Below, one piece after another: positions 17,367 to 26,133 of a stretch of 64,000 nucleotides of DNA. Within the stretch, counting starts at the first letter, position 1; the number at the start of each line of letters is the position of its first letter. The notes below the pieces were generated by a model. The model was not told where the DNA came from. It saw only the letters and a list, made by a program, of their open reading frames with translations, and did not search any database. The stretch is from Roseiarcus sp963751165. Its GTDB lineage: Bacteria; Pseudomonadota; Alphaproteobacteria; Rhizobiales; Beijerinckiaceae. The DNA is taken from the NCBI GenBank assembly GCA_963751165.1, contig CAVVTP010000004.1:124001-188000 (forward strand), written 5' to 3'. The translations under genes were made by a program, and so were the position numbers.

Positions 17367-18113
17367 ATGGGGTTTCAGGGCAACTCGATGGTGGCCGGCG
17401 CCAACGGTGCGGAGCGGCCGGCGGCGCGCGCCGGACAGGGCCGCGTCGCGCCCGCGCCGCGGTCCGACCGCGAACGCGCGTTCGTCAACGCGCGCCGGCG
17501 CTCTGCGCGGGTCCGTTTCCTCCGCAAGGCCCTTCTCGCCTGCGCGCTGGGAGCCGTGGCCGCGATGGTCCTCATCGCGATCTACAACCCCTTCTCGACC
17601 AGGCTCGGGTCACTCAGCTTCTCGAATCTTGCAATCGACGGAACCAAGATCACCATGGCTCGGCCCAAGCTCGCCGGCTTCCGCAGCGACGGACAGGCCT
17701 ACACTCTTACGGCCGATAAGGCGCTCCAAGACATCAGGCGCCCGACAATCGTTGAGATGCAGAAAGTTACTGGCGAAATTGGCTCGACTGGCGGGGAGAC
17801 GACGCACTTGAGCGCTGACGCGGGCGTATATGACACCGTCGCGGACCGCATGAAGCTATCGAGCAACGTCCGGATCGGCAGCGCCAAATTCGAGGTGCGA
17901 TTGCGCAGCGCCGACATCGATTTTAAGACAGGCGTTTACCAGAGCGACGAGCCCGTCGAGGTTCAGGTCGGCGACGGAACGACCATTAGCGGCGACCGAG
18001 CCACGGCCCGAAACAATGGCCAGGAATTGATCTTCGAGGGGCGAGTGAGGACCACAATCATTCCGCAGGTTGGCGCGGCAGCGGACGCCGACGCGAAGGG
18101 GACCAGTCGATGA
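17367..18113 (+). CDS. lptC: LPS export system component LptC, 248 aa
   Basis: Bitopic inner-membrane protein of the Lpt bridge that passes LPS from LptB2FG to LptA. ATG at 17367 is preferred, with GGGGCGGGG upstream. A basic cytoplasmic N-terminus (residues about 15-55) precedes one membrane helix (about 57-77, LLACALGAVAAMVLIAI). The periplasmic beta-jellyroll follows, with features such as YTLTADKALQDIRRPTIVEM, TTHLSADAGVYDTVADRMKL and the Ile-rich end. First gene of lptC-lptA-lptB; its stop overlaps the lptA start in ATGA. The N-terminal extension is longer than in enteric LptC, as is usual in alphaproteobacteria. Confidence 0.9.
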   Translation: MGFQGNSMVAGANGAERPAARAGQGRVAPAPRSDRERAFVNARRRSARVRFLRKALLACALGAVAAMVLIAIYNPFSTRLGSLSFSNLAIDGTKITMARPKLAGFRSDGQAYTLTADKALQDIRRPTIVEMQKVTGEIGSTGGETTHLSADAGVYDTVADRMKLSSNVRIGSAKFEVRLRSADIDFKTGVYQSDEPVEVQVGDGTTISGDRATARNNGQELIFEGRVRTTIIPQVGAAADADAKGTSR

Positions 18114-18766
18114 CGATCCGGGCGAACAGGTCCTTTCGGATGGCGCTGTTGACAGGGCTGCTGATCCTTGCAGGGGAACAGCGCCCAAATGCGGCCGTCA
18201 AGGCGGCCAGTCCGCTCGCGACGACCGACTCAAGCCCCATCCAGATCCTTCCGGGCACGAGTTCGAAGGAGCCCGTCTCGATCGACGCCGACAAATTAGT
18301 CTATTACGATAAGGAGAAAAAGGCAATCTATTCTGGGAATGTCGTCGTCATTCAGGGTGACACGAAGATGACCTGCTCGGTCATGACCGTGTTCCTCGAC
18401 CGATCCCCCGCTCCCGGCGCGGCGCCGACGGGCGGCGCGAAAGCCGCGTCGGCCGGCTCAACTGGCTCTCCCCCCGGGTCGGGGGTTAAGCGAATGGAAG
18501 CGACAGGCCCGGTGACAGTGGTTTCCAAGACCCAAGTCGCCACCGGCGACAGGGCGATCTACGACAAGCTCGAGAACAAGGTCCAGCTGATAGGTCACGT
18601 GACGCTCAGCGATGGCCAGAACACAACCAAAGGTGACAGGCTGACGTACGACCTCAAGACCAGCCAAGCGACGATCGATACCGCCGGCTCCAAATCCGGC
18701 CGCGTTCACGGGCAGTTCTTGCCCAATGCGGGCGCCAATCCGGGCGAAGCGACGAAGCCGAAGTAG
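18110..18766 (+). CDS. lptA: LPS export periplasmic protein LptA (OstA-like), 218 aa
   Basis: Periplasmic bridge protein of LPS transport. Starts with ATG inside the lptC stop. An N-terminal signal-like segment (residues about 11-30, MALLTGLLILAGEQRPNAAV) is followed by the OstA beta-jellyroll: PVSIDADKLVYYDKEKKAIY, SGNVVVIQGDTKMTCSVMTV, and later GDRAIYDKLENKVQLIGHV and LTYDLKTSQATIDT, all typical LptA strands. A Gly/Ala/Ser-rich insertion (about 105-125) separates the strands. A gap of 18 bases leads to lptB. Confidence 0.9.
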   Translation: MTIRANRSFRMALLTGLLILAGEQRPNAAVKAASPLATTDSSPIQILPGTSSKEPVSIDADKLVYYDKEKKAIYSGNVVVIQGDTKMTCSVMTVFLDRSPAPGAAPTGGAKAASAGSTGSPPGSGVKRMEATGPVTVVSKTQVATGDRAIYDKLENKVQLIGHVTLSDGQNTTKGDRLTYDLKTSQATIDTAGSKSGRVHGQFLPNAGANPGEATKPK

Positions 18767-18784
18767 GCGCGCGAAGACCAATCC

Positions 18785-19645
18785 ATGCGACATGAGCGCC
18801 CGCCTGTGAACGAGGATTCGTCCAGCACAAAAGTCGGGACGCGCGGCCTGCGGAGATGGTTCGGCGCGCGGCGCTCCCTATCTTCCTCGTTGGCGGAGAG
18901 CGCACGGGAAGGGAGCGCCCGGCAGGGACTGCTTGCCGTGCATCACCTCGGCAAAGGCTATCGTGGCCGGAAGGTGGTGGAGGACGTCAGCATTTCTGTG
19001 CGGTGCGGCGAAGCCGTCGGTCTGCTCGGCCCGAACGGAGCGGGAAAGACCACCGTCTTTTACATGATCATCGGCCTGGTGAAGCCGGAAAAAGGAGCAA
19101 TCGAACTGGACGGTCATGATGTGACGGATCTGCCGATGTTCCAGCGGGCGCGGCTGGGCGTTGGCTACCTGCCGCAGGAACCGTCAATATTCCGAGGTCT
19201 GAATGTCGAGGACAACATACGCGCGGTGCTCGAGGTGACCGAATCGAACCGCGACGCGCGCGAGGCGACGCTCGAGTCACTGCTCGACGAGTTCGATATC
19301 GCGCGCCTACGCAAGGCTCCTTCGATCGCCCTGTCCGGCGGCGAGCGACGGCGATGCGAGATCGCACGGGCGCTCGCTGGCAAGCCGTCTTTCATGCTGC
19401 TCGACGAGCCTTTCGCCGGCATTGATCCTATCGCGGTCGGCGACATTCAAGATCTCGTGCGCCATTTAAAGGGACGTGGAATTGGCGTGCTCATCACCGA
19501 CCACAATGTGAGGGAGACGCTTGGCCTGATCGACCGCGCCTACATCATTCACAGCGGCCATGTGCTTACGGAAGGGCCGCCGGACGCGATCATCGCCCAT
19601 CCGGACGTCAGGCGTTTCTACCTAGGCGAAGATTTCCGAATGTAA
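18785..19645 (+). CDS. lptB: LPS export ABC transporter ATP-binding protein LptB, 286 aa
   Basis: Cytoplasmic ATPase of the LptB2FG extractor. Walker A GPNGAGKT at residues about 82-89, signature LSGGERRRCEIARAL, Walker B FMLLDEPFAGIDPIAV and the switch His in LITDHNVRET. About 48 residues of N-terminal extension precede the usual LptB start, so a later start is possible. In many rhizobia lptB is followed by rpoN, hpf and ptsN; here the next genes run on the opposite strand instead. Confidence 0.95.
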   Translation: MRHERPPVNEDSSSTKVGTRGLRRWFGARRSLSSSLAESAREGSARQGLLAVHHLGKGYRGRKVVEDVSISVRCGEAVGLLGPNGAGKTTVFYMIIGLVKPEKGAIELDGHDVTDLPMFQRARLGVGYLPQEPSIFRGLNVEDNIRAVLEVTESNRDAREATLESLLDEFDIARLRKAPSIALSGGERRRCEIARALAGKPSFMLLDEPFAGIDPIAVGDIQDLVRHLKGRGIGVLITDHNVRETLGLIDRAYIIHSGHVLTEGPPDAIIAHPDVRRFYLGEDFRM

Positions 19646-19659
19646 TCGCTGGCGCGACT

Positions 19660-19983
19660 TCACTCGTCCTCGCCGAAACGATTGGCGACGAGTTCGGCAA
19701 GAGCCTCCAGCGCCTGGCGCGCCTCTGCGCCGGAAGCGAAGACCGTGATGGTCGATCCGAGGCCGGCGCCAAGCGTCAGAATGCCCATGATCGAATCTCC
19801 GCCGACGGTTTCGCCGCAGCGCGACACCTTAATGTCTGCGTCGAACCGGTCGACGCATTGGACGAATTTCGCGGTGGCGCGGGCGTGCAGACCTTTCCGG
19901 TTCACGATCTGCATCTGGCGGGATAAGGCGCTTTCCAACGCCGGCAGAGAGGGGCCTCCGTCTTCAGGGCAAGACCCGCTCAT
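19660..19983 (-). CDS. HPr phosphocarrier protein (PTS), 107 aa
   Basis: The start ATG at 19981-19983 overlaps the stop of the EIIA gene (ATGA), so the longer upstream frame is rejected. The HPr fold is seen with the phospho-His in KGLHARATAKFV (about His33) and the regulatory Ser region GGDSIMGILTLGAG (about Ser64), the site HprK would phosphorylate. An N-terminal extension of about 20 residues is present. No sugar EIIB/EIIC is encoded here, so the protein belongs to a regulatory PTS acting together with the EIIA and HprK upstream. Confidence 0.92.
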   Translation of the reverse strand: MSGSCPEDGGPSLPALESALSRQMQIVNRKGLHARATAKFVQCVDRFDADIKVSRCGETVGGDSIMGILTLGAGLGSTITVFASGAEARQALEALAELVANRFGEDE

Positions 19984-20381
19984 TTTCCGGCAAGGACTTT
20001 GCTGGCGACAGTGATGTATTTGCGTCCGGCTTCGCGCGCCTCGACCACCGCGTAATCGAGATCGGCAGTCTCGCGCATCGTCGCGAGCTTGATGAGCATA
20101 GGGAGATTGACTCCGCAAATGACCTCGATCCGGCCGCCGTCCATGACCGAGATCGCCAGATTGGACGGGGTGCCCCCGAACATGTCCGTCAGAATTACGA
20201 CTCCCATGCCGTCCTGCACGCGAGCCGCTGCGTTGAGGATGTCCGAGCGCCGCTGCTCCATGTCGTCTTCGGGGCCGATGGTTATCGTCTCGAGCTGAGA
20301 CTGTGGTCCCACGACATGTTCTAGGGCTGCACGAAAACCAGTGGCAAGCTGGCCGTGGGTCACCAGGACCATTCCAATCAT
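19980..20381 (-). CDS. Mannose-type PTS EIIA domain protein, 133 aa
   Basis: Cytoplasmic EIIA of the mannose (EIIA-Man/PtsM) fold. The likely start is the ATG at 20379-20381, directly after a TTG; this gives MIGMVLVTHGQLATGF with the phosphorylatable His9. Conserved VVILTDMFGGTPSNLAISVM and the NLPMLIKLATMRE segment fit the family. It overlaps the HPr gene. In alphaproteobacteria such free-standing EIIA-Man proteins sit next to ChvI-ChvG and HprK and have regulatory rather than transport roles. Confidence 0.93.
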   Translation of the reverse strand: MIGMVLVTHGQLATGFRAALEHVVGPQSQLETITIGPEDDMEQRRSDILNAAARVQDGMGVVILTDMFGGTPSNLAISVMDGGRIEVICGVNLPMLIKLATMRETADLDYAVVEAREAGRKYITVASKVLAGK

Positions 20382-20404
20382 CAAAGATCCATCAGTCGGC
20401 CGGC

Positions 20405-20956
20405 TCAGACTTCCGGCGTGCCCGTAAGCCGGTTATTTTTGTGCACTGCGGCGCAATGTTCAAGCGAAATTCCCTTTCGCTTCGCACCGGACGCAGCGAT
20501 AGCCACCAGACTTTCTTCCACGGCGAGCGCCTGCTCCACCGCGCTTCGGCTGGGGTCGAGCGCAAGCCGGGGCAGTCGAACTCCCTCGATGGTCGCGACG
20601 TTTGGCTCGTCAGGCAGGCGCGGCCACGCGCGACCGCGCTCGCTGAGTTCGACGAGCAATCCGATCACGGCCGCGGGCTCACTGGACGCCACGACGATAC
20701 CGACGGCGCGCCGCTCGATCAGCCCCGCCAGTTTCGACGAGCCGGATGCCACGAGCCGCCCCTCGATTTGCCGCACCCAGACTCGGTCGTCGCCGACAAT
20801 CGCGCCGAAGGCCGCGGCGTCGTGCGCTCTTGCGAGCAGCGCGAGCGCCAGTGCGCTTTTTCCAGATCCCGACGGGCCGAGGATTAGCACCCCCATCTCG
20901 CCATAGACGATGGCGGTCGCGTGAATCCCGGTTCCCCCACTTTGCATGGCGCTCAT
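20405..20956 (-). CDS. hprK: HPr kinase/phosphorylase, short alphaproteobacterial form, 183 aa
   Basis: C-terminal catalytic domain form of HprK. Walker A GPSGSGKSALAL at residues about 27-34, followed by FGAIVGDDRVWV (catalytic acidic residues); the family capping region is LPRLALDPSRSA. The N-terminal domain of Gram-positive HprK is absent, as is normal in alphaproteobacteria. Its start overlaps the chvG stop by 4 bases (ATGA). It would phosphorylate the conserved Ser of the HPr encoded two genes downstream. Confidence 0.92.
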   Translation of the reverse strand: MSAMQSGGTGIHATAIVYGEMGVLILGPSGSGKSALALALLARAHDAAAFGAIVGDDRVWVRQIEGRLVASGSSKLAGLIERRAVGIVVASSEPAAVIGLLVELSERGRAWPRLPDEPNVATIEGVRLPRLALDPSRSAVEQALAVEESLVAIAASGAKRKGISLEHCAAVHKNNRLTGTPEV

Positions 20957-22794
20957 GCGACGAAAGCCGGAAGTTCAACGACAAACTGGGCGCCGGCGCC
21001 GTGCCGGGCCCCGTCGCAGGGGGCAACGACGCCAGATCCGAAGACCCTCTCCGCCCTTGCCTCGGCGGATCTATTCGCTGCCCAGATTTGCCCGCCATGC
21101 GCCTCGACGATTTGTCGCGAAATGGACAGGCCAAGGCCCGAATTCTGCCCGAACCCTTGACTTGGCCGATCTGTATAAAAGCGCTCAAATATCCGCTCCA
21201 ACGCATGCGGGGGGATTCCAGGCCCATCGTCGTCTACGGTGATGACCACCCTCTCCTCTGGCGCTTCACCGTTTGTTGAGCGCGAGCCCCTGGCAAGGGC
21301 CACGCGAACTATCCCTCCCGGCTCGGAAAACGAGCATGCATTGTCAATCAGGTTCGTCACGACCTGCGCCAGACGCGAATCGTGGCCCAGCACGAAATAT
21401 TGCGAGTCGGAACGTCGACCCCGACGCAATGGAATTGACAGTTCTATGCTGGCCCCATTGCTGCGGGGCGAATCCTGGGCCATCGCGACGACCGCGCGCA
21501 GAAGCTCAGCGATGTCGACAGGACCAGCTTCACCGCGCGCGAGCTCCGCGTCCAGACGAGAAGCGTCGGAAATGTCGGAGATCAGTCGGTCGAGGCGTCG
21601 CACGTCGTGCTGCATAATCGCAATCAACCGATCCCGCGAGTGACCGGCCTTTACTCGTGGAAGCGTCTCGAGCGCGCTGCGCATCGATGTCAATGGGTTC
21701 TTCAGTTCGTGCGCGACGTCTGCCGCGAAGCTTTCGATGGCGTCGAGGCGATTGTAGAGCGCCTGCGTCATTTCTCGGAGGGCGCGGGAAAGATGGCCGA
21801 TCTCGTCCGGCCGCGAAGTAAAGTCCGGAATTTGCTGCCGCGAACGGATGCCCCTCCTCACCCGCTCGGCCGCGTCCGCTAGGCGGCGGACCGGCTCGGC
21901 GATGGTGTTGGCGAGCGACAGCGAAAGGACCAGCATGACCGAGGCCAGAACCGCGAAGAAACGAATGATCGCCCAGCGCTCGGAGGCGATCACTCGGTCA
22001 ATGTCGCCGCCCTGGGTCGACAGCTGCAGCGCCCCGCGCGTCGCCATCATGTACTGAATCGGCACCGCTACTGAAACGATCGTCTCGCCTTCATCGTTGA
22101 TCCGGGCGGAAGACTGCGTTTTGCCCTTCAGCGCGGCCGCGACCTCCGGCACCGACTTTCCGTCGACCAGCCAAGGGTCCCTCGGCCTCGGCTTCGACGG
22201 CGCGTCGAAGAGATTCCGGACGAACCCGGCCAGCCGGCCGAACAGCCCCCGCCGCCCCACCGAGTCTGGCAAGTCGGACCGCTCGACCGCGCCGTGGGCG
22301 GACAGCGAACGCGAATCGAGCAGCAGCCGTCCATCGCTATCATAGATGCGCGCGCGGGTGTGGGTCGGCGTGACTAGCCGATGAAGCACGGGTCCGATCC
22401 GCTCGGGATTGATGGAGAACTGAATTGCGTCTTCGTCGCTTGGCGGCGCGGCTGTCTGCCCCGGCGCGAGCTGAAGCAGTTTGTCCGGGTCGACGGTGAT
22501 CGTGTCGGTGTCGACCGCCGCCGAGGCAGCGATTGCCGCGGAAATGATGTTGGCCTGGGTGGTCAGGCTCTGGACGCGCGCCGCAATAATGTCGGCTCGA
22601 AACTGGTTCAGCAGGAGGAAGCCGATCATCAACACGACGAGGCCGCCGAGGTTGAGGACGACGATCCGGCGCGTCAGCGATGACGAGAAACGCCGGGTGA
22701 GAAACCGCCAGGCAAACCGCGCGCGAGCACGCACCCATTGCGACCTGCCGCGCGTCACGGCGACGATGTGCCCGCTGCTCGTATCAGCGCTCAT
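20953..22794 (-). CDS. chvG: Sensor histidine kinase ChvG/ExoS, 613 aa
   Basis: Membrane sensor kinase for acid and envelope stress in rhizobia. First membrane helix about residues 44-64 (IVVLNLGGLVVLMIGFLLLN), a periplasmic domain of about 200 residues, a second helix about 275-295, a HAMP region (RRLADAAERVRRGIRSRQQI), then the HisKA box DVAHELKNPLTSMRSALETL and the ATPase N box (NLIDNACSFSEP), G1 (DDGPGIPP) and G2 (QGFGQNSGLGLSIS). Between chvI upstream and hprK downstream; all four genes are tightly linked. The periplasmic sensor region of ChvG is repressed by ExoR in relatives; no exoR is in this window. Confidence 0.93.
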   Translation of the reverse strand: MSADTSSGHIVAVTRGRSQWVRARARFAWRFLTRRFSSSLTRRIVVLNLGGLVVLMIGFLLLNQFRADIIAARVQSLTTQANIISAAIAASAAVDTDTITVDPDKLLQLAPGQTAAPPSDEDAIQFSINPERIGPVLHRLVTPTHTRARIYDSDGRLLLDSRSLSAHGAVERSDLPDSVGRRGLFGRLAGFVRNLFDAPSKPRPRDPWLVDGKSVPEVAAALKGKTQSSARINDEGETIVSVAVPIQYMMATRGALQLSTQGGDIDRVIASERWAIIRFFAVLASVMLVLSLSLANTIAEPVRRLADAAERVRRGIRSRQQIPDFTSRPDEIGHLSRALREMTQALYNRLDAIESFAADVAHELKNPLTSMRSALETLPRVKAGHSRDRLIAIMQHDVRRLDRLISDISDASRLDAELARGEAGPVDIAELLRAVVAMAQDSPRSNGASIELSIPLRRGRRSDSQYFVLGHDSRLAQVVTNLIDNACSFSEPGGIVRVALARGSRSTNGEAPEERVVITVDDDGPGIPPHALERIFERFYTDRPSQGFGQNSGLGLSISRQIVEAHGGQIWAANRSAEARAERVFGSGVVAPCDGARHGAGAQFVVELPAFVA

Positions 22795-22813
22795 GTCTTC
22801 GGGGCGGAGCCGC

Positions 22814-23512
22814 CTATCCTTCCTTGAACCGGTAGCCGACGCCGTATAGCGTCTCGATCATCTCGAACTCTGGTTCGACGACTTTAAATTTTTTGCGCAG
22901 CCGCTTGATGTGGCTGTCGATCGTGCGATCGTCGACATAGACTTGGTCGTCATAGGCCGCGTCCATCAGGGCGTTGCGGCTCTTGACGACGCCTGGCCGC
23001 GTCGCAAGCGCTTGCAAGATGAGAAATTCGGTGACCGTGAGCGTGACCGGAGTATTGTCCCAAGTGCAGGTGTGCCGCTCCGGGTCCATCTTCAGCCGGC
23101 CGCGCTCCAAAATCTTCGCCTCAGTCTCCTTCTGGGTCGCGGCGTCCTTCGGATTGGAGCGGCGCAGGATCGCCTTCACCCGCTCAACAAGCAGCCGTTG
23201 CGAAAACGGTTTGCGGATGAAGTCGTCGGCCCCCATCTTCAAGCCGAAAAGCTCATCGATCTCCTCGTCCTTCGAGGTCAGGAAGATCACCGGAAGGTCG
23301 GATTTCTGCCTCAGTCGCCGCAGCAGCTCCATTCCGTCCATCCGCGGCATCTTAATGTCGAAAATTGCGAGATCGGGCGGGTTCGCCTTGAGGCCTTCCA
23401 GGGCGCCAGCGCCGTCGGTGTAAGTTTGCACTCGATATCCCTCCGCTTCAAGCGAGAGAGAGACGGAGGTCAGAATGTTTCGATCGTCGTCGACCAAGGC
23501 GATTGTGGGCAT
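22814..23512 (-). CDS. chvI: OmpR-family response regulator ChvI, 232 aa
   Basis: Partner of ChvG. N-terminal receiver with phospho-acceptor Asp in LAIFDIKMPRMDGMELLRRL and the acidic pair VDDDRN, conserved Lys in IRKPFSQRLL; C-terminal winged helix with RTIDSHIKRLRKKFKVV and GVGYRFKEG. Same strand as chvG, 19 bases upstream of it. In related rhizobia chvI is divergent from pckA; that gene is not present here. Confidence 0.95.
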   Translation of the reverse strand: MPTIALVDDDRNILTSVSLSLEAEGYRVQTYTDGAGALEGLKANPPDLAIFDIKMPRMDGMELLRRLRQKSDLPVIFLTSKDEEIDELFGLKMGADDFIRKPFSQRLLVERVKAILRRSNPKDAATQKETEAKILERGRLKMDPERHTCTWDNTPVTLTVTEFLILQALATRPGVVKSRNALMDAAYDDQVYVDDRTIDSHIKRLRKKFKVVEPEFEMIETLYGVGYRFKEG

Positions 23513-23833
23513 GAGGCTCCCGTTTCATTCGATTCGTTGCGCCGCCCGGGCGCCGCGGCGCGGTTCGACCATCTTAATCGTTCACGGCCGAAATGTGTTC
23601 CTGTTTTGGAAAATCGGCCGGCCTGAAGGCCCCAAGATGGGACCACCGGGCGAATTGCGCAAGTTCGCTCTGAAGTTGGACCTTCTGCGGCAAGGAGTCG
23701 GAGCGACCCGCGGCCCGCGCCGACTTATCGCACGCTTATAGCTGCTGGCCCCAACTTTTTCAACGGGTTGGTGCTCGGGCAAACGGCAAACGGGCTTTGC
23801 GGCAAATGAACCCGATCGCTGCAGGAAGTTCCG
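23513..23833. other. Gap upstream of chvI
   Basis: No protein-like frame. It probably holds the chvI promoter on the minus strand, but no boxes could be assigned. A short self-complementary piece (ggccggcctgaaggcccc near 23618) is seen, nothing else of note. Confidence 0.4.
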
Positions 23834-24721
23834 TCAGTCCGCCAAATTCCAACTCGGCGGTCTGATTTTCTCCAAAACAAGAACGATCTCGTATCCCCCA
23901 ACTGGGTGTTCCTCCGGACCTATCCGGTAGTCATATCCCTCGTCATTCTCTTCGAGATACCGAATGCGGTACGAGTTGTCGTCCAGCGACTCCTGAAATT
24001 CTTCGAGCAGGCTCGCCGACGTGTAAAACCTCTTATGATCCTGATTAAACCTCGATGGTAAATTCTTACGCTTCTCATAAAGCAGTTGCGATGGAACGAC
24101 ACAAACAATATACCCGTGCTGCTTGAGAACCCGATACCAGTCTCGAATGACCGTTTGGTATGACGTTATATGTTCAAGACAATGACTGGAGAATACAGTA
24201 TCGACGGATTCGTCGCCGAACGGCAACCGAAGACCGTCATAGTCGGGATAATCGAGATCGAGGCCAATTGCATGCGGGACAACCTTGATCCCGCGGGGAT
24301 TATCGTAGCCCTTATAACCGACATCCAGAACCGCTGCGCCGGACATGAAGCGCTCAAAGAAACCATTTGCCCGGCGCGTCAAGTAACTCTTGCCTGCCTC
24401 AGTCGGCGGCGGAGTGTAATCAAGGGGAAATAGTGCGCTCCCTTCACTCTTAATCAAGGGAGAAAACTGCCGAAATATCTTCCTCTTGAACTCGTCGGAT
24501 TGGACGAAAATGGAAAATAGTCGGTCGAGCGACAGCCCCTTGCGCAAGGCCTCGATATAATGGCCTTGGCCGCCGGGGTCGGGATCGCGCCCGAGAATGC
24601 CGTTATAAAGACTATGTACGATCGCCTCTGGCGTGTGAATGTTCGAGTCTCCGCGTGACGAAAGATCGGAGAAGTGAGGCCCGGGCTTGGCCCGCCCCTT
24701 ATTGTCGTTCAAGTCCGCCAT
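23834..24721 (-). CDS. DUF4214-methyltransferase fusion protein, 295 aa
   Basis: Residues about 28-80 form a DUF4214 helical repeat (YNGILGRDPDPGGQGHYIEA) and residues about 120-285 a class I SAM-dependent methyltransferase of the type 11 kind, with the first glycine-like motif AAVLDVGYKGYDN, the acidic end LDLDYPDYDGLRLPFGDESV and HCLEHITSY in the usual positions. DUF4214 is often linked to glycan or S-layer related proteins. The gene is visibly richer in A and T, with codons such as AAA and AAT, than its neighbours; this suggests a recent arrival. Target unknown; polysaccharide or lipid decoration is an inference. Confidence 0.8.
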   Translation of the reverse strand: MADLNDNKGRAKPGPHFSDLSSRGDSNIHTPEAIVHSLYNGILGRDPDPGGQGHYIEALRKGLSLDRLFSIFVQSDEFKRKIFRQFSPLIKSEGSALFPLDYTPPPTEAGKSYLTRRANGFFERFMSGAAVLDVGYKGYDNPRGIKVVPHAIGLDLDYPDYDGLRLPFGDESVDTVFSSHCLEHITSYQTVIRDWYRVLKQHGYIVCVVPSQLLYEKRKNLPSRFNQDHKRFYTSASLLEEFQESLDDNSYRIRYLEENDEGYDYRIGPEEHPVGGYEIVLVLEKIRPPSWNLAD

Positions 24722-25106
24722 TAAGAACCCGCTGGTCCAAATGGATAAGTCGTTCTCAGGGAGCGGGGAGAATTCCGCTCTGGGAATTTACAGCAGATTC
24801 GGGGCGCCTGGAACCGCGTTGACGGCGCCGCAGGCAATGGCCTGTTCGACTGGTGCGCGGACGAGGATCGGTCTCCGAACAGCGCGCTGACGTTTCGGCT
24901 ATTCCTGTTGTTTCATCTCTGCCTTCCGCGCACGCCTTCGAGGCGGCGGATCTCGGCGTCGCCGTCGGCAGGCTTGGGGCTGACCAAGAGCATCCCGACG
25001 GCACTCCGCGCCCACGCTGAAGCGCTGAAAGCATCGACGTCCATCGCGTCCCATCGCACCCGGTCGGCCTCGACACCCGCTCCGTCCGGCCATACTCTCG
25101 AAGGCC
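24722..25106. other. Gap between the two methyltransferase genes
   Basis: I see no clear gene. A minus-strand frame (24913-25125) is open but overlaps the start of the next plus-strand gene and lacks a ribosome-binding site. No repeat or terminator recognised. The two genes diverge here, so promoters for both should lie in this stretch. Confidence 0.35.
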
Positions 25107-25952
25107 ATGAAACACGGGAAGGCAAGCCGAACGGCGCTCGGCGCGGCGGGGCGCCGAGCGGCGCATCAGGCGCTCGAAGGGGGCATCATCTTCGCCGATC
25201 CGCTGGCGCTTCCCATTCTCGGGGACGACGCCGAGGATGCGATCGCGCTCGCCAAAGAGCGGCCGGAAACGCGGGGCCTGCGTTTTTTTGTCGCCATGCG
25301 CAGCCGCTTCGCCGAGGATTCGGCCCGCGCCGCGATCGATCAGGGCGTCCGCCAGGTCCTCGTTCTCGGCGCCGGACTCGACACGTTTGCCTATCGCCTC
25401 GAACCGCGGCGGGGATTACGCGTATTCGAGCTCGACCATCCGGCGACCCAGCGGGACAAGCGCCGCCGTCTCGAGATGGCCCGCATCGCGGAGCCTTCGC
25501 ACGTGGTCTATGTCGAGCACGACTTCGAGCGCGGGAGCATGACAGCGGCGCTCGACGGAGGCGGCTTCGACGCCAGGCAGCGGAGTTTCGTGATGTGGCT
25601 CGGCGTCACGCCTTATCTGACAGAAGACGCCGTCTATACCACCCTCGGTGAGCTTGGGCGCCTTCCCGGCGGGGCGGAGGTCGTGTTCGACTACGCCAAT
25701 CCGCCGGACACGATCGAAGAGGCGCATGTGCGTGATTTTCATCGGGCGATGGCGGAGCGGGTGGCGGCGAGCGGCGAACCTTTCCGCTGCTATCTCGACA
25801 CGCTCGAACTGCATGAGCGCGCGCGCGGCCTCGGATATGTCGAGATTGAGGATCTCGATCGCGCGGCGCTCGTCGCGCTTTATCTGCCACAGGTTGCGGC
25901 GACGCTTCGCCCCGGGCCCGGCGGCCATGTCGTGCGGATGGCGACTCGGTAG
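25107..25952 (+). CDS. SAM-dependent methyltransferase, leucine carboxyl methyltransferase type (TIGR00027-like), 281 aa
   Basis: Class I methyltransferase of the PPM1/LCMT group with the hallmark segments: MRSRFAEDSARAAIDQGVRQ, the SAM-binding VLVLGAGLDTFAYRL, FELDHPATQRDKRRRLEMA and MWLGVTPYLTEDAV. The N-terminus begins with the usual TALGAAGRRAAHQALE helix. Length is normal. Bacterial members methylate varied small molecules such as polyketide or glycopeptide intermediates; no target can be assigned. Start ATG at 25107 is preceded by a weak GAAGG. Confidence 0.88.
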   Translation: MKHGKASRTALGAAGRRAAHQALEGGIIFADPLALPILGDDAEDAIALAKERPETRGLRFFVAMRSRFAEDSARAAIDQGVRQVLVLGAGLDTFAYRLEPRRGLRVFELDHPATQRDKRRRLEMARIAEPSHVVYVEHDFERGSMTAALDGGGFDARQRSFVMWLGVTPYLTEDAVYTTLGELGRLPGGAEVVFDYANPPDTIEEAHVRDFHRAMAERVAASGEPFRCYLDTLELHERARGLGYVEIEDLDRAALVALYLPQVAATLRPGPGGHVVRMATR

Positions 25953-26133
25953 GGGCGGGGCCGAGCGAGCGCTGGCGCGGTCCAGTCCTTGGAGGCGTCC
26001 CGCCCACCTCCATCCGTCAGCTCACACGTTGAGTAGCCACGGCGGGGGCTGACCATGGCTTACCAACTGTTCATCCGACGTCCATCGGCGGATTAACAGG
26101 CGTCCCGTATAGACGCTCCTACTGCGCCGGGCC

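Noticed and set aside
16474..17367. 297-residue minus-strand frame opposite the hypothetical gene and lptC leader
   Set aside because: The plus-strand frame has better helical, protein-like composition; the minus frame is low-quality and runs through the AT-rich repeat patch.
24913..25125. 70-residue minus-strand frame between the methyltransferases
   Set aside because: Reasonable composition, but overlaps the start of the plus-strand methyltransferase and lacks a ribosome-binding site.
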